Numbered from the stretch's first letter, positions 7,777-16,369 are shown. The stretch is 64,000 nt of DNA from Desulfocapsa sp. (GCA_022712895.1 JAFLJS010000057.1:31331-95330), one strand, 5' to 3'. Numbers and translations are program-made. The notes: generated by a model not told the origin, from the letters alone.

Positions 7777-7894
7777 TTTATTCCCAGCCCACAAAGGTCA
7801 ATGAAAAAAACGACAAGATACCTTATACTTTGTGAAAGGATAATAAATTCATTCAATGCTACAATCTATTTACCCACACGTTTAGGGACATGCC

Positions 7895-8647
7895 ATGGCC
7901 ATTATTGCAGTATACAACATTAAGGGTGGAGTCGGAAAAACCGCGACAAGCGTTAATCTTGCTTACCTCGCAGCACAGGCAAACCATTCGACTCTGATTT
8001 GTGATATGGACCCACAAGGTTCTGCAAGCTACTATTTTCGTGCGCAAACCAAAAAGAAGAAGTTCTCTGCTGCCGACCTGCTAAAAGGTGGCAAGGGCAT
8101 CAGGAGAAGCATCATAGGCACTGATTACCCAAACCTCGACCTGCTACCTGCAGACTTCACTTATAGAAACCTTGATCTCGCCCTGGACAATTACAAGAAT
8201 TCCACTCGGCGTATTGACAAAGTCCTGCAACCATTAAAAGAAGAATATCAGCATATTTTCCTTGATTGCCCACCCAATATCACACTGCTCTCAGAAAATA
8301 TTTTTGAGGCCGCAGATGTTCTGTTAATCCCATTTATCCCTACCACACTGTCCATGCTTTCCTTTAACAAGCTGGTGGAATTCTTCAAACAGACAGGAAT
8401 CAAACGAAAGAAATTGTTTCTCTTCTTTTCCATGGTGCAGAAACAAAAAACCATGCACATGGATATGATGAAACAATTTTCAGGAAAGAAACGAGTATTG
8501 CGAAATCATATCCCCTTTTTGGCTGATGTTGAGAAAATGGGACTCCATAGAGAACCGGTTCTGGTATCGGCGCCAAGCTCACCAGCATCTCATGCTTACC
8601 GGGCACTGTGGCTGGAAATTGACCTTATACTGAGAAAGATGAAGTAA
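7895..8647 (+). CDS. Orphan ParA/Soj-type ATPase
   Basis: A 250-residue deviant-Walker ATPase: KGGVGKTATSVNLA at residues 10-23, the switch region CDMDPQGSASYYF, and HIFLDCPPNITLLSENIFEAADVLLIPFIPT. No parB, origin or chemotaxis gene lies next to it, so it is an orphan ParA that could position some cargo other than the chromosome. It is transcribed divergently from znuA. Confidence 0.85.
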   Translation: MAIIAVYNIKGGVGKTATSVNLAYLAAQANHSTLICDMDPQGSASYYFRAQTKKKKFSAADLLKGGKGIRRSIIGTDYPNLDLLPADFTYRNLDLALDNYKNSTRRIDKVLQPLKEEYQHIFLDCPPNITLLSENIFEAADVLLIPFIPTTLSMLSFNKLVEFFKQTGIKRKKLFLFFSMVQKQKTMHMDMMKQFSGKKRVLRNHIPFLADVEKMGLHREPVLVSAPSSPASHAYRALWLEIDLILRKMK

Positions 8648-8659
8648 GAAAGCAATGAA

Positions 8660-9109
8660 CTAAACATGTGCACTTGTTAACATGGCAATAAAGGCATAAC
8701 GGCCAAATTTCCCGATAGAAACAAGAACGAGAAAGAGCAGTGGCTGTAGACGTAAGATCCCGGCAACCAAGCATAATGGGTCTCCAATGATCGGAAGCCA
8801 GGCAAAGAGCAGGGAGGCTGTCCCGTACCGTTGATACAATGCCATTGCTCTGGCCGACTGTTTCTCATCAACTCGAAGAATTTTTTCCATTAATAAACCA
8901 GAACCCCATATTCCGATTCCGTAAGTGACAAAAGCACCCAAAACATTGCCCAGGGTGGCAACAACAACAACCTGTGTCACAGAAAACCCTTGAAGGATCA
9001 AGGTGACCAGTAGCCATTCTGAGCCCATGGGCAGGAGTGTGGCAGCCAGCAGACTGAGCAGAAAGAGGGACAAGAGGCCATGATCTATGAGGAAACTCTC
9101 CATTTGCAA
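8660..9109 (-). CDS. YqaA family small membrane protein (DedA/SNARE-associated superfamily)
   Basis: A 149-residue protein with about four hydrophobic segments. Recognisable are ATLLPMGSEWLL, TLGNVLGAFVTYGIG, and RYGTASLLFAWLPIIGDPLCLVAG with the conserved Gly-Asp-Pro. YqaA proteins are distant relatives of DedA, with a probable lipid-linked membrane role that is not established. It sits 26 nt downstream of the asparaginase-like gene on the same strand. Confidence 0.85.
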   Translation of the reverse strand: MQMESFLIDHGLLSLFLLSLLAATLLPMGSEWLLVTLILQGFSVTQVVVVATLGNVLGAFVTYGIGIWGSGLLMEKILRVDEKQSARAMALYQRYGTASLLFAWLPIIGDPLCLVAGILRLQPLLFLVLVSIGKFGRYAFIAMLTSAHV

Positions 9110-9135
9110 GCTACCGGTGACCAGATACTCGTTGC

Positions 9136-9630
9136 TCAGGAAACATCTTCAAACAAACCAGCGCCCACATTCTTTTGCGTTCTGGCAGGATCGAAGACAC
9201 GACCATTCATAACAACATAAACGCCTGCTGCAAGTGTTTGCACAGCGATAACTGCACAGCCGACATTGAACACAGCATCAGTCTCGCGAAAACGAGCAGG
9301 TTCCATGGAGCCCGTTAAAACAATCGTTCGTCCCGGAAAATTCTCAAGATATTTTGCCGTTTCGATCATCGTATCGGTCCCGTGTGTTATCAGAAAGCAC
9401 TTTGCAGCAGAGCCTTCTATGGCTCGACGGATCTCCGCACGATCTTCGTCGGTCATCTCCAGACTGTCTTTACGTACGACAGACTCGACCTCATAGTCAA
9501 GACTCACGTTAGAGTCTCGGAGAATCGTCAGAATCTGAGGCTCACCAACTTCGTATTCCGATTTTGCATCGAAATAAATTTTATCAATGGTTCCACCGCA
9601 AGCAAGGATTTTTATTTGGGGATTACTCAT
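9136..9630 (-). CDS. Asparaginase-like protein, N-terminal domain only
   Basis: A 164-residue protein covering only the N-terminal catalytic domain of type I/II L-asparaginases. Both active-site segments are present: LACGGTIDK with the nucleophilic Thr, and ITHGTDTMIETAKYL. Full enzymes are about 330 aa and need the C-terminal domain for the dimer interface. The gene ends cleanly with DVS and no homologous sequence follows (yqaA starts 26 nt later), so this looks like the short stand-alone form rather than recent decay. Activity is uncertain. Confidence 0.85.
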   Translation of the reverse strand: MSNPQIKILACGGTIDKIYFDAKSEYEVGEPQILTILRDSNVSLDYEVESVVRKDSLEMTDEDRAEIRRAIEGSAAKCFLITHGTDTMIETAKYLENFPGRTIVLTGSMEPARFRETDAVFNVGCAVIAVQTLAAGVYVVMNGRVFDPARTQKNVGAGLFEDVS

Positions 9631-10261
9631 TTCATTTCCAGGTATATACAGTCTTCAACTTTTGTAGATGATCTCACACCATTTCCGACAGCCTCGTCGC
9701 CTCTGGGGCTGCACCGCAGCAGACTATTGCCCGCACATTGCAAGAACCATGAAAATGTATATTTATATAACTGTAGCTGTGGTAATTTTTTGTGTAAACC
9801 TACTCTCTACCACTCCTTTTAGCAATAGCAGGTTCCTATACAAAAGAAGAGCAAAGCACGCAAGACAGCAGATTTTATTATGATAAAAGTTGATAAACTC
9901 GTAAAAACTCAGATTTTAGGTGGTTAAGTATTTATGCCATCAAAGGCATTGCCACCATCAGTTGCCATAAATGGAACAGAAATCTACATATTGGTACTGT
10001 TTTTTTCGCTCAATGGTCTTTTTTTTCAATTCCCTCCCCAAAAATAAGCTCAGTAATTCCAGCAACAACAAGCCTGATATAGGTAAATATACCTATACTT
10101 TCTGTGGTACCTATTGCAACTATATAGTTAAAATACTTATTGATTAACAGAATAAAACGCCATACAGTTGAATTATAATAGTTAGCACTTCGATACAGGC
10201 TATCAATTCACCTGCACACGCGTCTGCGTAACCGTGACGCAACTGAATAAGGTAAAATAGT
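9631..10261 (+). other. Gene-poor intergenic region
   Basis: About 630 bp without a supportable gene; frames here are short and lack family resemblance. It is AT-rich in its right half and contains the left 47-bp inverted repeat (9892-9938) and a palindrome ATAGGT-AAATAT-ACCTAT (10079-10096) that could be an operator for the PilZ gene. Confidence 0.5.
9892..9938 (+). repeat. 47-bp inverted repeat, left copy
   Basis: Begins GATAAACTCGTAAAAA and ends GTATTTATGCC. Its reverse complement recurs at 10901-10947 with 44 of 47 bases identical. Together the copies enclose about 1 kb with the PilZ gene. No clear target-site duplication is visible at the outer edges. Confidence 0.85.
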
Positions 10262-10684
10262 ATGAGCAAAAAGATTATTATTCGAGTGATTAATAACAGA
10301 ATACAATTTAAGTGTTCTTCCTGCGCTGCAAAAAGAAACTATCCTGTGCAACCGAATGTACGATGTAAAAACATACGGTGCCAGAAATGTCACACCATCA
10401 CCAGTTGCACACTCAATCGACGCCTTACCCCAAGAGAACTCTCCAGTGGAAACGCCATTTTGATTACAAATGAGGGAAAGACCTTAGAGGTATTTATTCA
10501 CGACGTTTCAACAAATGGTGGAATTGGTCTTGATATACCTATTGGGGCAGCTCGCGCACGAACGGTAAAAATAGGAACAGAAGTTCGTTTCAACTGTAAA
10601 TGGAACCCCCGCATGCTGGGCAGTGGACGTTTTAAAGTGATCAACAGCAAGGGACAACGGATCGGTATTAAAAAAGTGATCTGA
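10262..10684 (+). CDS. PilZ-domain protein with N-terminal zinc ribbon
   Basis: A 140-residue protein. Residues about 16-50 carry CSSC and later Cys pairs (CKNIRCQKC), the pattern of a zinc ribbon. The remainder resembles a PilZ c-di-GMP-binding domain: an Arg-rich LNRRLTPREL before the barrel and HDVSTNGGIGLDI, matching the (D/N)xSxxG motif. AAGGT precedes ATG by 9 nt. It stands alone between the two 47-bp inverted repeats, with no neighbour that suggests its output. The PilZ assignment is good; the nucleotide ligand is inferred. Confidence 0.78.
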   Translation: MSKKIIIRVINNRIQFKCSSCAAKRNYPVQPNVRCKNIRCQKCHTITSCTLNRRLTPRELSSGNAILITNEGKTLEVFIHDVSTNGGIGLDIPIGAARARTVKIGTEVRFNCKWNPRMLGSGRFKVINSKGQRIGIKKVI

Positions 10685-10759
10685 AAATCTGTAATTCCTT
10701 TATATACTCCCCGAGTTCTTCTTCCTGGCGATTCATTTTTTATCTCTTATATGATGGCG

Positions 10760-10900
10760 TCGTATTCATGCCCGTAGTTAGGGCAAAACTCTCCATCTCC
10801 TTCGTTGCTGCACATTTTCAATCGTTACGACGTACCTTAGTACGCAGAAATGATAGAAAACATATTTGCCTCGGATATGAAGTTTTTCACCCGAACAAAG
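10760..10900 (+). repeat. Palindrome-rich intergenic repeat-like segment
   Basis: Contains a GCCC-N7-GGGC hairpin near 10770-10785, then the segment CTTCGTTGCTGC, GTTACGACGTACCTTAGTACGC and CCTCGGATATGAAG, running into the right 47-bp repeat. The imperfect palindrome around GTACCTTAGTAC resembles dispersed intergenic repeats I associate with deltaproteobacterial genomes. No gene is visible between 10685 and 11050. Confidence 0.45.
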
Positions 10901-10947
10901 GGCATAAATACTTAACCATCTAAATTCTGGGTTTTTACGAGTTTATC
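10901..10947 (-). repeat. 47-bp inverted repeat, right copy
   Basis: Reverse complement of 9892-9938 with three mismatches. It lies directly after the palindrome-rich segment and about 100 nt before the cytochrome c gene. Confidence 0.85.
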
Positions 10948-11050
10948 TTATTTGAAAAACAGACAATTAGAGGTTACTATATTCTAGAAGATCTTTGGTT
11001 GTTCAGTCAGCAACTCTCCCCGTTATCTCCAGACACAAGGGCCAAATGCA

Positions 11051-11392
11051 ATGAAATGTTCAGCACTCTCCTTAAGCATCCTCTTCCTGTTATTATCCAG
11101 CCTGCCAGCTATTGCCCAGGAATATACGGCAGGACAGGCGATTTTCACAAAGAAAAAATGTCAGCGCTGTCACGTATCGGGGGACCTGAAAAAGAAAGGG
11201 CCATCGCTAGAGGTGATAGCAAAAGCCTACCAGGATGGAGCAAAGCTCCTTTCTTATTTTAGGGGGGATATGGAACCGATTGTCGAACCAGAACGGGCAA
11301 ATCTCATGAAAATGCGGCGAAAACAGTTAAAAAAGCTCACTAACCAGCAGCAAAAGGATCTGAGCCAGTATATGATGAGCTTCAAAGAATAG
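11051..11392 (+). CDS. Small secreted monohaem cytochrome c
   Basis: A 113-residue protein with a signal peptide (residues 1-22, cleavage after AIA) and one haem site, CQRCH at 37-41. A Met-containing segment (NLMKMRRKQLKKLT) downstream may supply the sixth ligand. Length and layout fit a class I cytochrome c-like domain in the periplasm. The partner is unknown; it converges on the Ppx/GppA gene with 2 nt between. Confidence 0.85.
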   Translation: MKCSALSLSILFLLLSSLPAIAQEYTAGQAIFTKKKCQRCHVSGDLKKKGPSLEVIAKAYQDGAKLLSYFRGDMEPIVEPERANLMKMRRKQLKKLTNQQQKDLSQYMMSFKE

Positions 11393-11394
11393 CG

Positions 11395-12897
11395 CTACGA
11401 AAAAAAACTGAGGTCAAAGTCTACCTTGCGCAAATACTTCGCCTCCTGCTCCAAACTGGCCAACTGTAAAGGATGATTAAGCAGTTCATCTTTTGCAAAA
11501 AGTAAAGTCAAACTGTGTTCACCGGGGATTATTTTCTCTATAACTGCGGTTTCTTCTTTACGGGAACGATGGAGCAGCGTGGCAAGGCGCAACAGTACCA
11601 CGAGCCGTAAGGCTATTTTTTGATCTTTATAGGGCAGGTCACTGAACAGTTTATTTGATATTTTTTTCCGGTGACAACGAACGAGAAGACTCATCCATGA
11701 CTGCTCTTCATAGGAAAACCCAGGTAAATCTGCATTGTCCAGTAGATAGGCCCCATGTTTCTGATAGCCACTCAAAGAAACAGCCAGGCCAATTTCATGA
11801 AGACTGCATGCCCAATGTAATATTTCCTGATAGTCCAGACCTATCTCCCACTCCTTTTCACAGGCAGTCAGAAACTGATTGGCCTTTTTACTTACTCTTC
11901 GAGCATGTTTCTGGCTAATCTGAAAACGGTGCTGCACACTGCTAACGGTTTTCAAACGAGTATCTTCACTTTGAATCCGTCCCAGACGCTCGTACAACAG
12001 CCCTTCACGCAGCGCACCATCTGAAACCTGCATGGATTCAATCTTCAATGCTTCAAATGTTGCAATAAGAACCGCCAGCCCGCCGGCAAAAACAGGCTTT
12101 CGGTCTGCCTTCAACCCTGGCAGGTCAAGATCGTTCACATGACCGGCATCGATCATTTTCTCCCGAATCTTATGCAGACTATCCAGGGTAATATCATACG
12201 ATTCAAGGCCAAGCCCCTGGACAACCTTGCCAACAGCCTTTATTGTTCCGGAAGCACCCGTGGCTGAATTATAATCAACTTTTTGAAAATGACGTCTCAC
12301 CGGCCGCAACAGCAAATGGGCACCGAGTCCCGCCTTTATCCAGTTCTTTTTCTTCAATCGGCCATGTTTAAAAAAAGCCCGACTCATGCTGACACAGCCC
12401 ATTTCAAGGCTACGCAGGTGAAGTGGTTCAAAATTCTCACCTATAATCAGCTCAGTTGAACCACCGCCGATATCCATAACAAATCGTTTCCCGTCTTCAT
12501 CAACCAGAGAATGGGAAACCCCGAGGTATACGAGGCGTGCCTCTTCCTTCCCTGCAATAACTGCAATTGGATGCCCAAGAGCTTCATGGGCTTCATTGAG
12601 AAAATGACGGCTATTTTTGGCCTGTCGCAGCGTGTTGGTACCTACTGCCGCTACACTGCCAGGGGATAAATCGGTAACTCGTTCCCCAAAACGCTTGAGA
12701 CATTGAAGCGCACGATCACGCGCCTCTTCAGATAAGCGGCCCTTTTTATCAAGCCCCGCCCCCAGCCGCACCATTTCTTTCAGATTATCAAGAATATGAA
12801 TATGACCGTCTTCAATACGGGCAACAACCATATGAAAGCTATTGGATCCTAAATCAACTGCAGCCAGATGTTGTGGTGTTAGCTGTTTTACGGGCAT
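11395..12897 (-). CDS. Ppx/GppA family phosphatase with HD-like C-terminal domain
   Basis: A 500-residue protein. Residues 1-300 are the actin-like exopolyphosphatase/pppGpp phosphatase domain: AAVDLGSNSFHMVVARI, the FVMDIGGGSTELIIG phosphate loop, and SDGALREGLLYE. Residues about 310-500 form an HD-domain-like helical region (LHEIGLAVSLSGYQKHGAYLL). It degrades polyphosphate or pppGpp; the two cannot be told apart by sequence alone. It is the last gene of a minus-strand set headed by two small lipoproteins. Confidence 0.92.
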   Translation of the reverse strand: MPVKQLTPQHLAAVDLGSNSFHMVVARIEDGHIHILDNLKEMVRLGAGLDKKGRLSEEARDRALQCLKRFGERVTDLSPGSVAAVGTNTLRQAKNSRHFLNEAHEALGHPIAVIAGKEEARLVYLGVSHSLVDEDGKRFVMDIGGGSTELIIGENFEPLHLRSLEMGCVSMSRAFFKHGRLKKKNWIKAGLGAHLLLRPVRRHFQKVDYNSATGASGTIKAVGKVVQGLGLESYDITLDSLHKIREKMIDAGHVNDLDLPGLKADRKPVFAGGLAVLIATFEALKIESMQVSDGALREGLLYERLGRIQSEDTRLKTVSSVQHRFQISQKHARRVSKKANQFLTACEKEWEIGLDYQEILHWACSLHEIGLAVSLSGYQKHGAYLLDNADLPGFSYEEQSWMSLLVRCHRKKISNKLFSDLPYKDQKIALRLVVLLRLATLLHRSRKEETAVIEKIIPGEHSLTLLFAKDELLNHPLQLASLEQEAKYLRKVDFDLSFFS

Positions 12898-12963
12898 CGC
12901 TCATCCTTGACAGGTCACACTCTTCACTGTGTGAGCCTTATCAGTAAGTCTTGAAGGCTATAG

Positions 12964-13359
12964 CTATTCTTTATTTCGAATTAATTCCGGGGTCCAGAAA
13001 ATCACATCTTTTTCCTCTATTTCCTGCCAGAAACTCTCTCCAGCCCATTCTCTGGATTGATCATGATAGCCATTATGCATAATCCGCAGGATTATTTTAT
13101 CAGCATCTTCCAGCTGATCTTCATCAAACTGTTGCACACCCTGCAATGGTGTATTGCCAAGATAAACCCACTTTCCTTGACAAGGCATATCTCCGCCTTG
13201 TACCTGGTAAAGGACATGGGCCCCCTTGGGCACAGAATTTATTTTAAAACGAACACTTTTACTATCGGCACAACCACTCAACAAAGTCAGGCCAAACAGA
13301 AAAGTGAAGAGGGACAAAGTGTTGCGTGATATTGGACAAAATCGGCTCTTACTTGGCAT
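12964..13359 (-). CDS. Small lipoprotein, PEGA-like
   Basis: A 131-residue protein with a signal segment and lipobox LLSGC (lipidated Cys at about residue 30). The mature part (INSVPKGAHVLYQ, YLGNTPLQGV and IMHNGYHD) has the spacing of a PEGA surface domain. It lies 3 nt after the other lipoprotein gene and the two look like diverged tandem copies. Function unknown. Confidence 0.7.
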   Translation of the reverse strand: MPSKSRFCPISRNTLSLFTFLFGLTLLSGCADSKSVRFKINSVPKGAHVLYQVQGGDMPCQGKWVYLGNTPLQGVQQFDEDQLEDADKIILRIMHNGYHDQSREWAGESFWQEIEEKDVIFWTPELIRNKE

Positions 13360-13362
13360 GAA

Positions 13363-13710
13363 TCAATTCCTTTTTTTGAGTTCAATTGTAACTGGCTGCG
13401 GATCCTGAGTAGCATCTTCTGCGGTCTCATAGCGCATCTTCACCCAAAAAGCGGTGATCTTTTCCACATAACCTTCCTTACGAAGTTCTATGGTTGCATG
13501 CCTTATACTACCGTCATCCCCTTCCCAGGTAACAAAAAGCGGTGTCCTGCCCAAATGGGTGTCATCTTTCAGATCGATCACCTCTGCACCTGTGGGGATG
13601 GATTCAATTTTGGCCACACCGTATGAAGTTTTGCCGCAGGCGCTGAGAATTACCAACAGCAGCAAGGCTAGGTTGTACAGGAAAAAAGTTCTAACAGGTC
13701 GACTTGTCAT
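13363..13710 (-). CDS. Small lipoprotein with PEGA domain
   Basis: A 115-residue protein with a signal segment and lipobox VILSAC (Cys about residue 25). The mature part is a PEGA domain: IESIPTGAEVIDL, HLGRTPLFVTW, LRKEGYVEKI. First of two adjacent lipoprotein genes upstream of the Ppx/GppA gene. Location is inferred to be the outer membrane or periplasm; function unknown. Confidence 0.75.
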   Translation of the reverse strand: MTSRPVRTFFLYNLALLLLVILSACGKTSYGVAKIESIPTGAEVIDLKDDTHLGRTPLFVTWEGDDGSIRHATIELRKEGYVEKITAFWVKMRYETAEDATQDPQPVTIELKKRN

Positions 13711-13896
13711 ATTATATACGTTCCATGGTTAATGAGATAGTTCTCTAGAATGAAATACTTACACTAAGAAGATATCTTCTTCTCCGGTTTGTGTCTATAA
13801 TAAAACAAAACTACTTGTTTCTTGGTTGGAGAGCTTCCCAATCAGCCTTCAGCGCTGCGATAAACACCAAAACAATAAAGAAAACATTCCACTCCT

Positions 13897-14832
13897 ATGA
13901 AATATCTAACACTTCACGTGTTGTTCTTTTTACTGCTTAACGTCTACCCTCTCCACGCTGAAGAAACACCTGCAGACATTGCCCAAAGAGCCTATCTGGC
14001 AAATATCAATACGCTGATGGTTTTCACATCACAGGACGGTCTCAATACCGGGCATTATCGTTTTAGTAATATCGGTATCAAGATGGATATTTACCACTTG
14101 CCATTCCTTTACCAGCTTGATATCGGAAACGAAACAATCAACATGTTTGCCATGGGCAACGTCGGCTATAGTCGAGCCAGCGTTAACGAAAACATCACTC
14201 TTCCTGATCATATCACCTTATCTCACGAGAACCAGATGAGCACCTACACAGGAGGGGCAGGTCTTGGTGTACGATTTAAAACAGCCTGGAAAATTGATAT
14301 CCTGACAGGACTCGAACTCATCTATTCACGATCCGGAGTCACAGTACACAATCCCGACGGTGATATTGGCAACGCCATAGAGGATTTTTTTACAGGGAAA
14401 TATAACGACAACCTGACCTACAAGTTCCTTCTGCAGCTTGAGCACCAGCGGGAGATCAATGGCTATAAATTGCACGCTAAACTCAATCATAAACTGTATG
14501 AGACCAAAGCCGATTTCAATTTTAGTGCACTGACTTCATTTACCACTCAGGCCAGTGTTACATCACTGGGAGTAGGCATTGAAACTCCAGCCCTATTCAC
14601 CTGGAAAGGGATGTACCTCACTCTGGAAGGCTATCTCTACGGACACTATATGGGTGGAGATATTGTCGATATCATCGGTTTTGACACCTACAGCACAGTC
14701 GGTGTAGTAGCATATTGGTACACAGAAGATAAACCGGACTGGATTGAACGATTTTTTATTGAACTGAGCAGTGTCAACTCTGACGGACTGGAGGGCTACA
14801 ATCTTGGGATTGGTTTTACCATCGACTTTTAG
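13897..14832 (+). CDS. Predicted outer-membrane beta-barrel protein
   Basis: A 311-residue protein with a cleavable signal (residues 1-21, ending LHA). The mature part alternates polar and aromatic/hydrophobic residues and ends in GFTIDF, the terminal Phe expected for insertion by the BAM complex. Glycine-rich strands (TGGAGLGVRF) and Tyr-rich strands (YLTLEGYLYGHYMGG) resemble autotransporter-type or OmpA-like barrels. I do not recognise a specific family. It starts divergently from the lipoprotein pair. Confidence 0.65.
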   Translation: MKYLTLHVLFFLLLNVYPLHAEETPADIAQRAYLANINTLMVFTSQDGLNTGHYRFSNIGIKMDIYHLPFLYQLDIGNETINMFAMGNVGYSRASVNENITLPDHITLSHENQMSTYTGGAGLGVRFKTAWKIDILTGLELIYSRSGVTVHNPDGDIGNAIEDFFTGKYNDNLTYKFLLQLEHQREINGYKLHAKLNHKLYETKADFNFSALTSFTTQASVTSLGVGIETPALFTWKGMYLTLEGYLYGHYMGGDIVDIIGFDTYSTVGVVAYWYTEDKPDWIERFFIELSSVNSDGLEGYNLGIGFTIDF

Positions 14833-14873
14833 TACTTTACAGACTAATTTCTTATTTTTTCAAAGCAAATATT

Positions 14874-15005
14874 CTGATAAGGTACTTATCAGGTTCCACG
14901 TGGTTAGTACCTTCCCAGCGTCCACCACCAGTGCTGGACTTTCTACTTAATATGTTGTAAGTAGAGGATATCTTGAAATATTACCTACTGGCTTCATGAC
15001 AGGTA
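14874..15005 (+). other. Structured intergenic segment
   Basis: Several perfect inverted repeats in about 130 nt: CTGATAAG-GTA-CTTATCAG (14874-14892), GTCCA-N10-TGGAC, and CTACTTA-N8-TAAGTAG, just ahead of the glycine-zipper gene. Could be a cis-regulatory leader, a terminator for the barrel gene or a small RNA. No T-tract is obvious. Confidence 0.35.
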
Positions 15006-15056
15006 GTGAGCGACCTTTTAAGGCAACCTTCATTAAAAACCATGGAGAAAAAACAA

Positions 15057-15641
15057 ATGAAAAGAATTTTTCTATCAATACTGGTCATAACAGCATTCCT
15101 ACTCTACACCCAACAATGCTTTGCTACTAAAAGTGGCAATCAGCTAATATTACAACACGGAATTGTTCAATCAGCAAACGTGGTCAAACTGGACTCGGAT
15201 GCCGCAAAAGGTGCCCTGCTCGGTGGAGCCATCGGATTATGGTCAGCAAATGGAAAGAAAAAGTCCAAAAAGTGGCGAAATACACTGGCCGGTGCAGCAG
15301 CAGGTGGTGTACTCAGGGCACATTCTGAAGGAGACAGACGTGGCATGGAATATGTAGTGGTCGTCAACTCCGGCACTACTATTCGAATTATTTCAGATCA
15401 GAGTGAAATCAGAGTTGGAGATTGTGTTACCGTTGAACAAGATGGGAAAACAGCTAATATTCGTCGAGAAGCCAGCACAACATGCCAAGCAAAATCACGG
15501 GAAGTCGTACAGAGTTTGCAACAGGAGTTTGAGGAGGAGGCCAACGAGTGCCTTACTGCTAAAAGACAATTACTTGATGCCAAATCGGACAAGGAAGTGG
15601 ATACTGCCCTGCGAAAGGTGCAAATTCTTTGTGATAACTAA
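15057..15641 (+). CDS. Exported protein with glycine-zipper motif
   Basis: A 194-residue protein from the ATG at 15057, chosen because GGAG lies 9 nt upstream and a signal peptide (MKRIFLSILV to QCFA) follows at once; a GTG at 15006 would place 17 extra residues before the signal. The mature part has a Gly-zipper-like stretch (GALLGGAIGLWSANG, then AGAAAGGVL), a small domain with VGDCVTVEQDG as in SlyB-like outer-membrane lipoproteins, and a helical acidic tail. No lipobox is seen. The SlyB likeness is loose. Confidence 0.65.
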   Translation: MKRIFLSILVITAFLLYTQQCFATKSGNQLILQHGIVQSANVVKLDSDAAKGALLGGAIGLWSANGKKKSKKWRNTLAGAAAGGVLRAHSEGDRRGMEYVVVVNSGTTIRIISDQSEIRVGDCVTVEQDGKTANIRREASTTCQAKSREVVQSLQQEFEEEANECLTAKRQLLDAKSDKEVDTALRKVQILCDN

Positions 15642-15703
15642 CTGATATTGAGCACAAAACTATTTACAGAACAACCCACAAACAATATAAGCAGAGGCAC
15701 ATC

Positions 15704-15994
15704 ATGACCAAAAAGATTCTTTCAACTATCTGTTCGATAAGTACTCTTATTCTACTTGCAGGATTTACTACAGCCCCCCCTGCATGGTCTGCTCCCGGTG
15801 ACAAAAAACCTTCGGTTCAGAAACCTGCGGACAAAGGCAGCAAAGAACTTGGCGAACGAAAAGACGGAGACAAAGGAAAAAAATCGGTGAAGAAAAAGCT
15901 AGTTAAGAAAGCCGGCACAGCAGCAGTAGCAGGTGTAGCGATAACGAAGGTAAAAACCGGTGCAAAAGACGCGGTAAAAAAAGTAGCGGAGTAA
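15704..15994 (+). CDS. Small Lys-rich exported protein of unknown function
   Basis: A 96-residue protein with a signal peptide (residues 1-29, ending AWSA) and a mature part extremely rich in Lys, Gly and Asp, ending in an amphipathic Ala/Val/Lys helix (TAAVAGVAITKVKTG). I recognise no family. It follows the glycine-zipper gene by 62 nt and may be co-transcribed; a basic helix exported to the periplasm could bind membranes or nucleic acid, but this is speculation. Confidence 0.6.
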   Translation: MTKKILSTICSISTLILLAGFTTAPPAWSAPGDKKPSVQKPADKGSKELGERKDGDKGKKSVKKKLVKKAGTAAVAGVAITKVKTGAKDAVKKVAE

Positions 15995-16003
15995 TGTCCC
16001 TTG

Positions 16004-16369
16004 CTAAGCTATCAACACCACAGCCCAAACCAGCAATACCAACAGAAGAGAAAGCAAGACTGCTGCCGAGCCCTGATCCTTGGCTCTGCCCGACAGCTCG
16101 TTTTGTTCAGAGCCAAAGCGATCCACCACACTCTCAATGGCAGAGTTCATGACTTCGACGATAAGCACAAGTACTACACTGCCAACGAGCAACACCTTTT
16201 CAACAGATGTTGCTCCAAGATACAGCCCCAAAGGAAAAAGTACAAATGCAAGCAAGACTTCGACCCGAAAGGCTTCTTCCTTTTGAAACGTCGCCCGTAA
16301 GCCCTGGAGGGAATACTTGTAACTTTTGACGATCCTTCTCTGAAAGATATTACTGATATGTTTTTCCAT
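16004..16369 (-). CDS. dgkA: Diacylglycerol kinase (prokaryotic DgkA)
   Basis: A 121-residue integral membrane kinase, typical length, with three transmembrane helices and the family signature EVMNSAIESVVDRFG near the middle. It phosphorylates diacylglycerol to phosphatidate in the inner membrane, recycling lipid by-products. The start overlaps the DUF3465 gene by 20 nt, and both follow lon on the same strand. Confidence 0.95.
   Translation of the reverse strand: MEKHISNIFQRRIVKSYKYSLQGLRATFQKEEAFRVEVLLAFVLFPLGLYLGATSVEKVLLVGSVVLVLIVEVMNSAIESVVDRFGSEQNELSGRAKDQGSAAVLLSLLLVLLVWAVVLIA

Noticed and set aside
9668..9883. Small plus-strand frames in the 9631-10261 spacer
   Set aside because: No ribosome site, no family match and composition unlike neighbouring genes.
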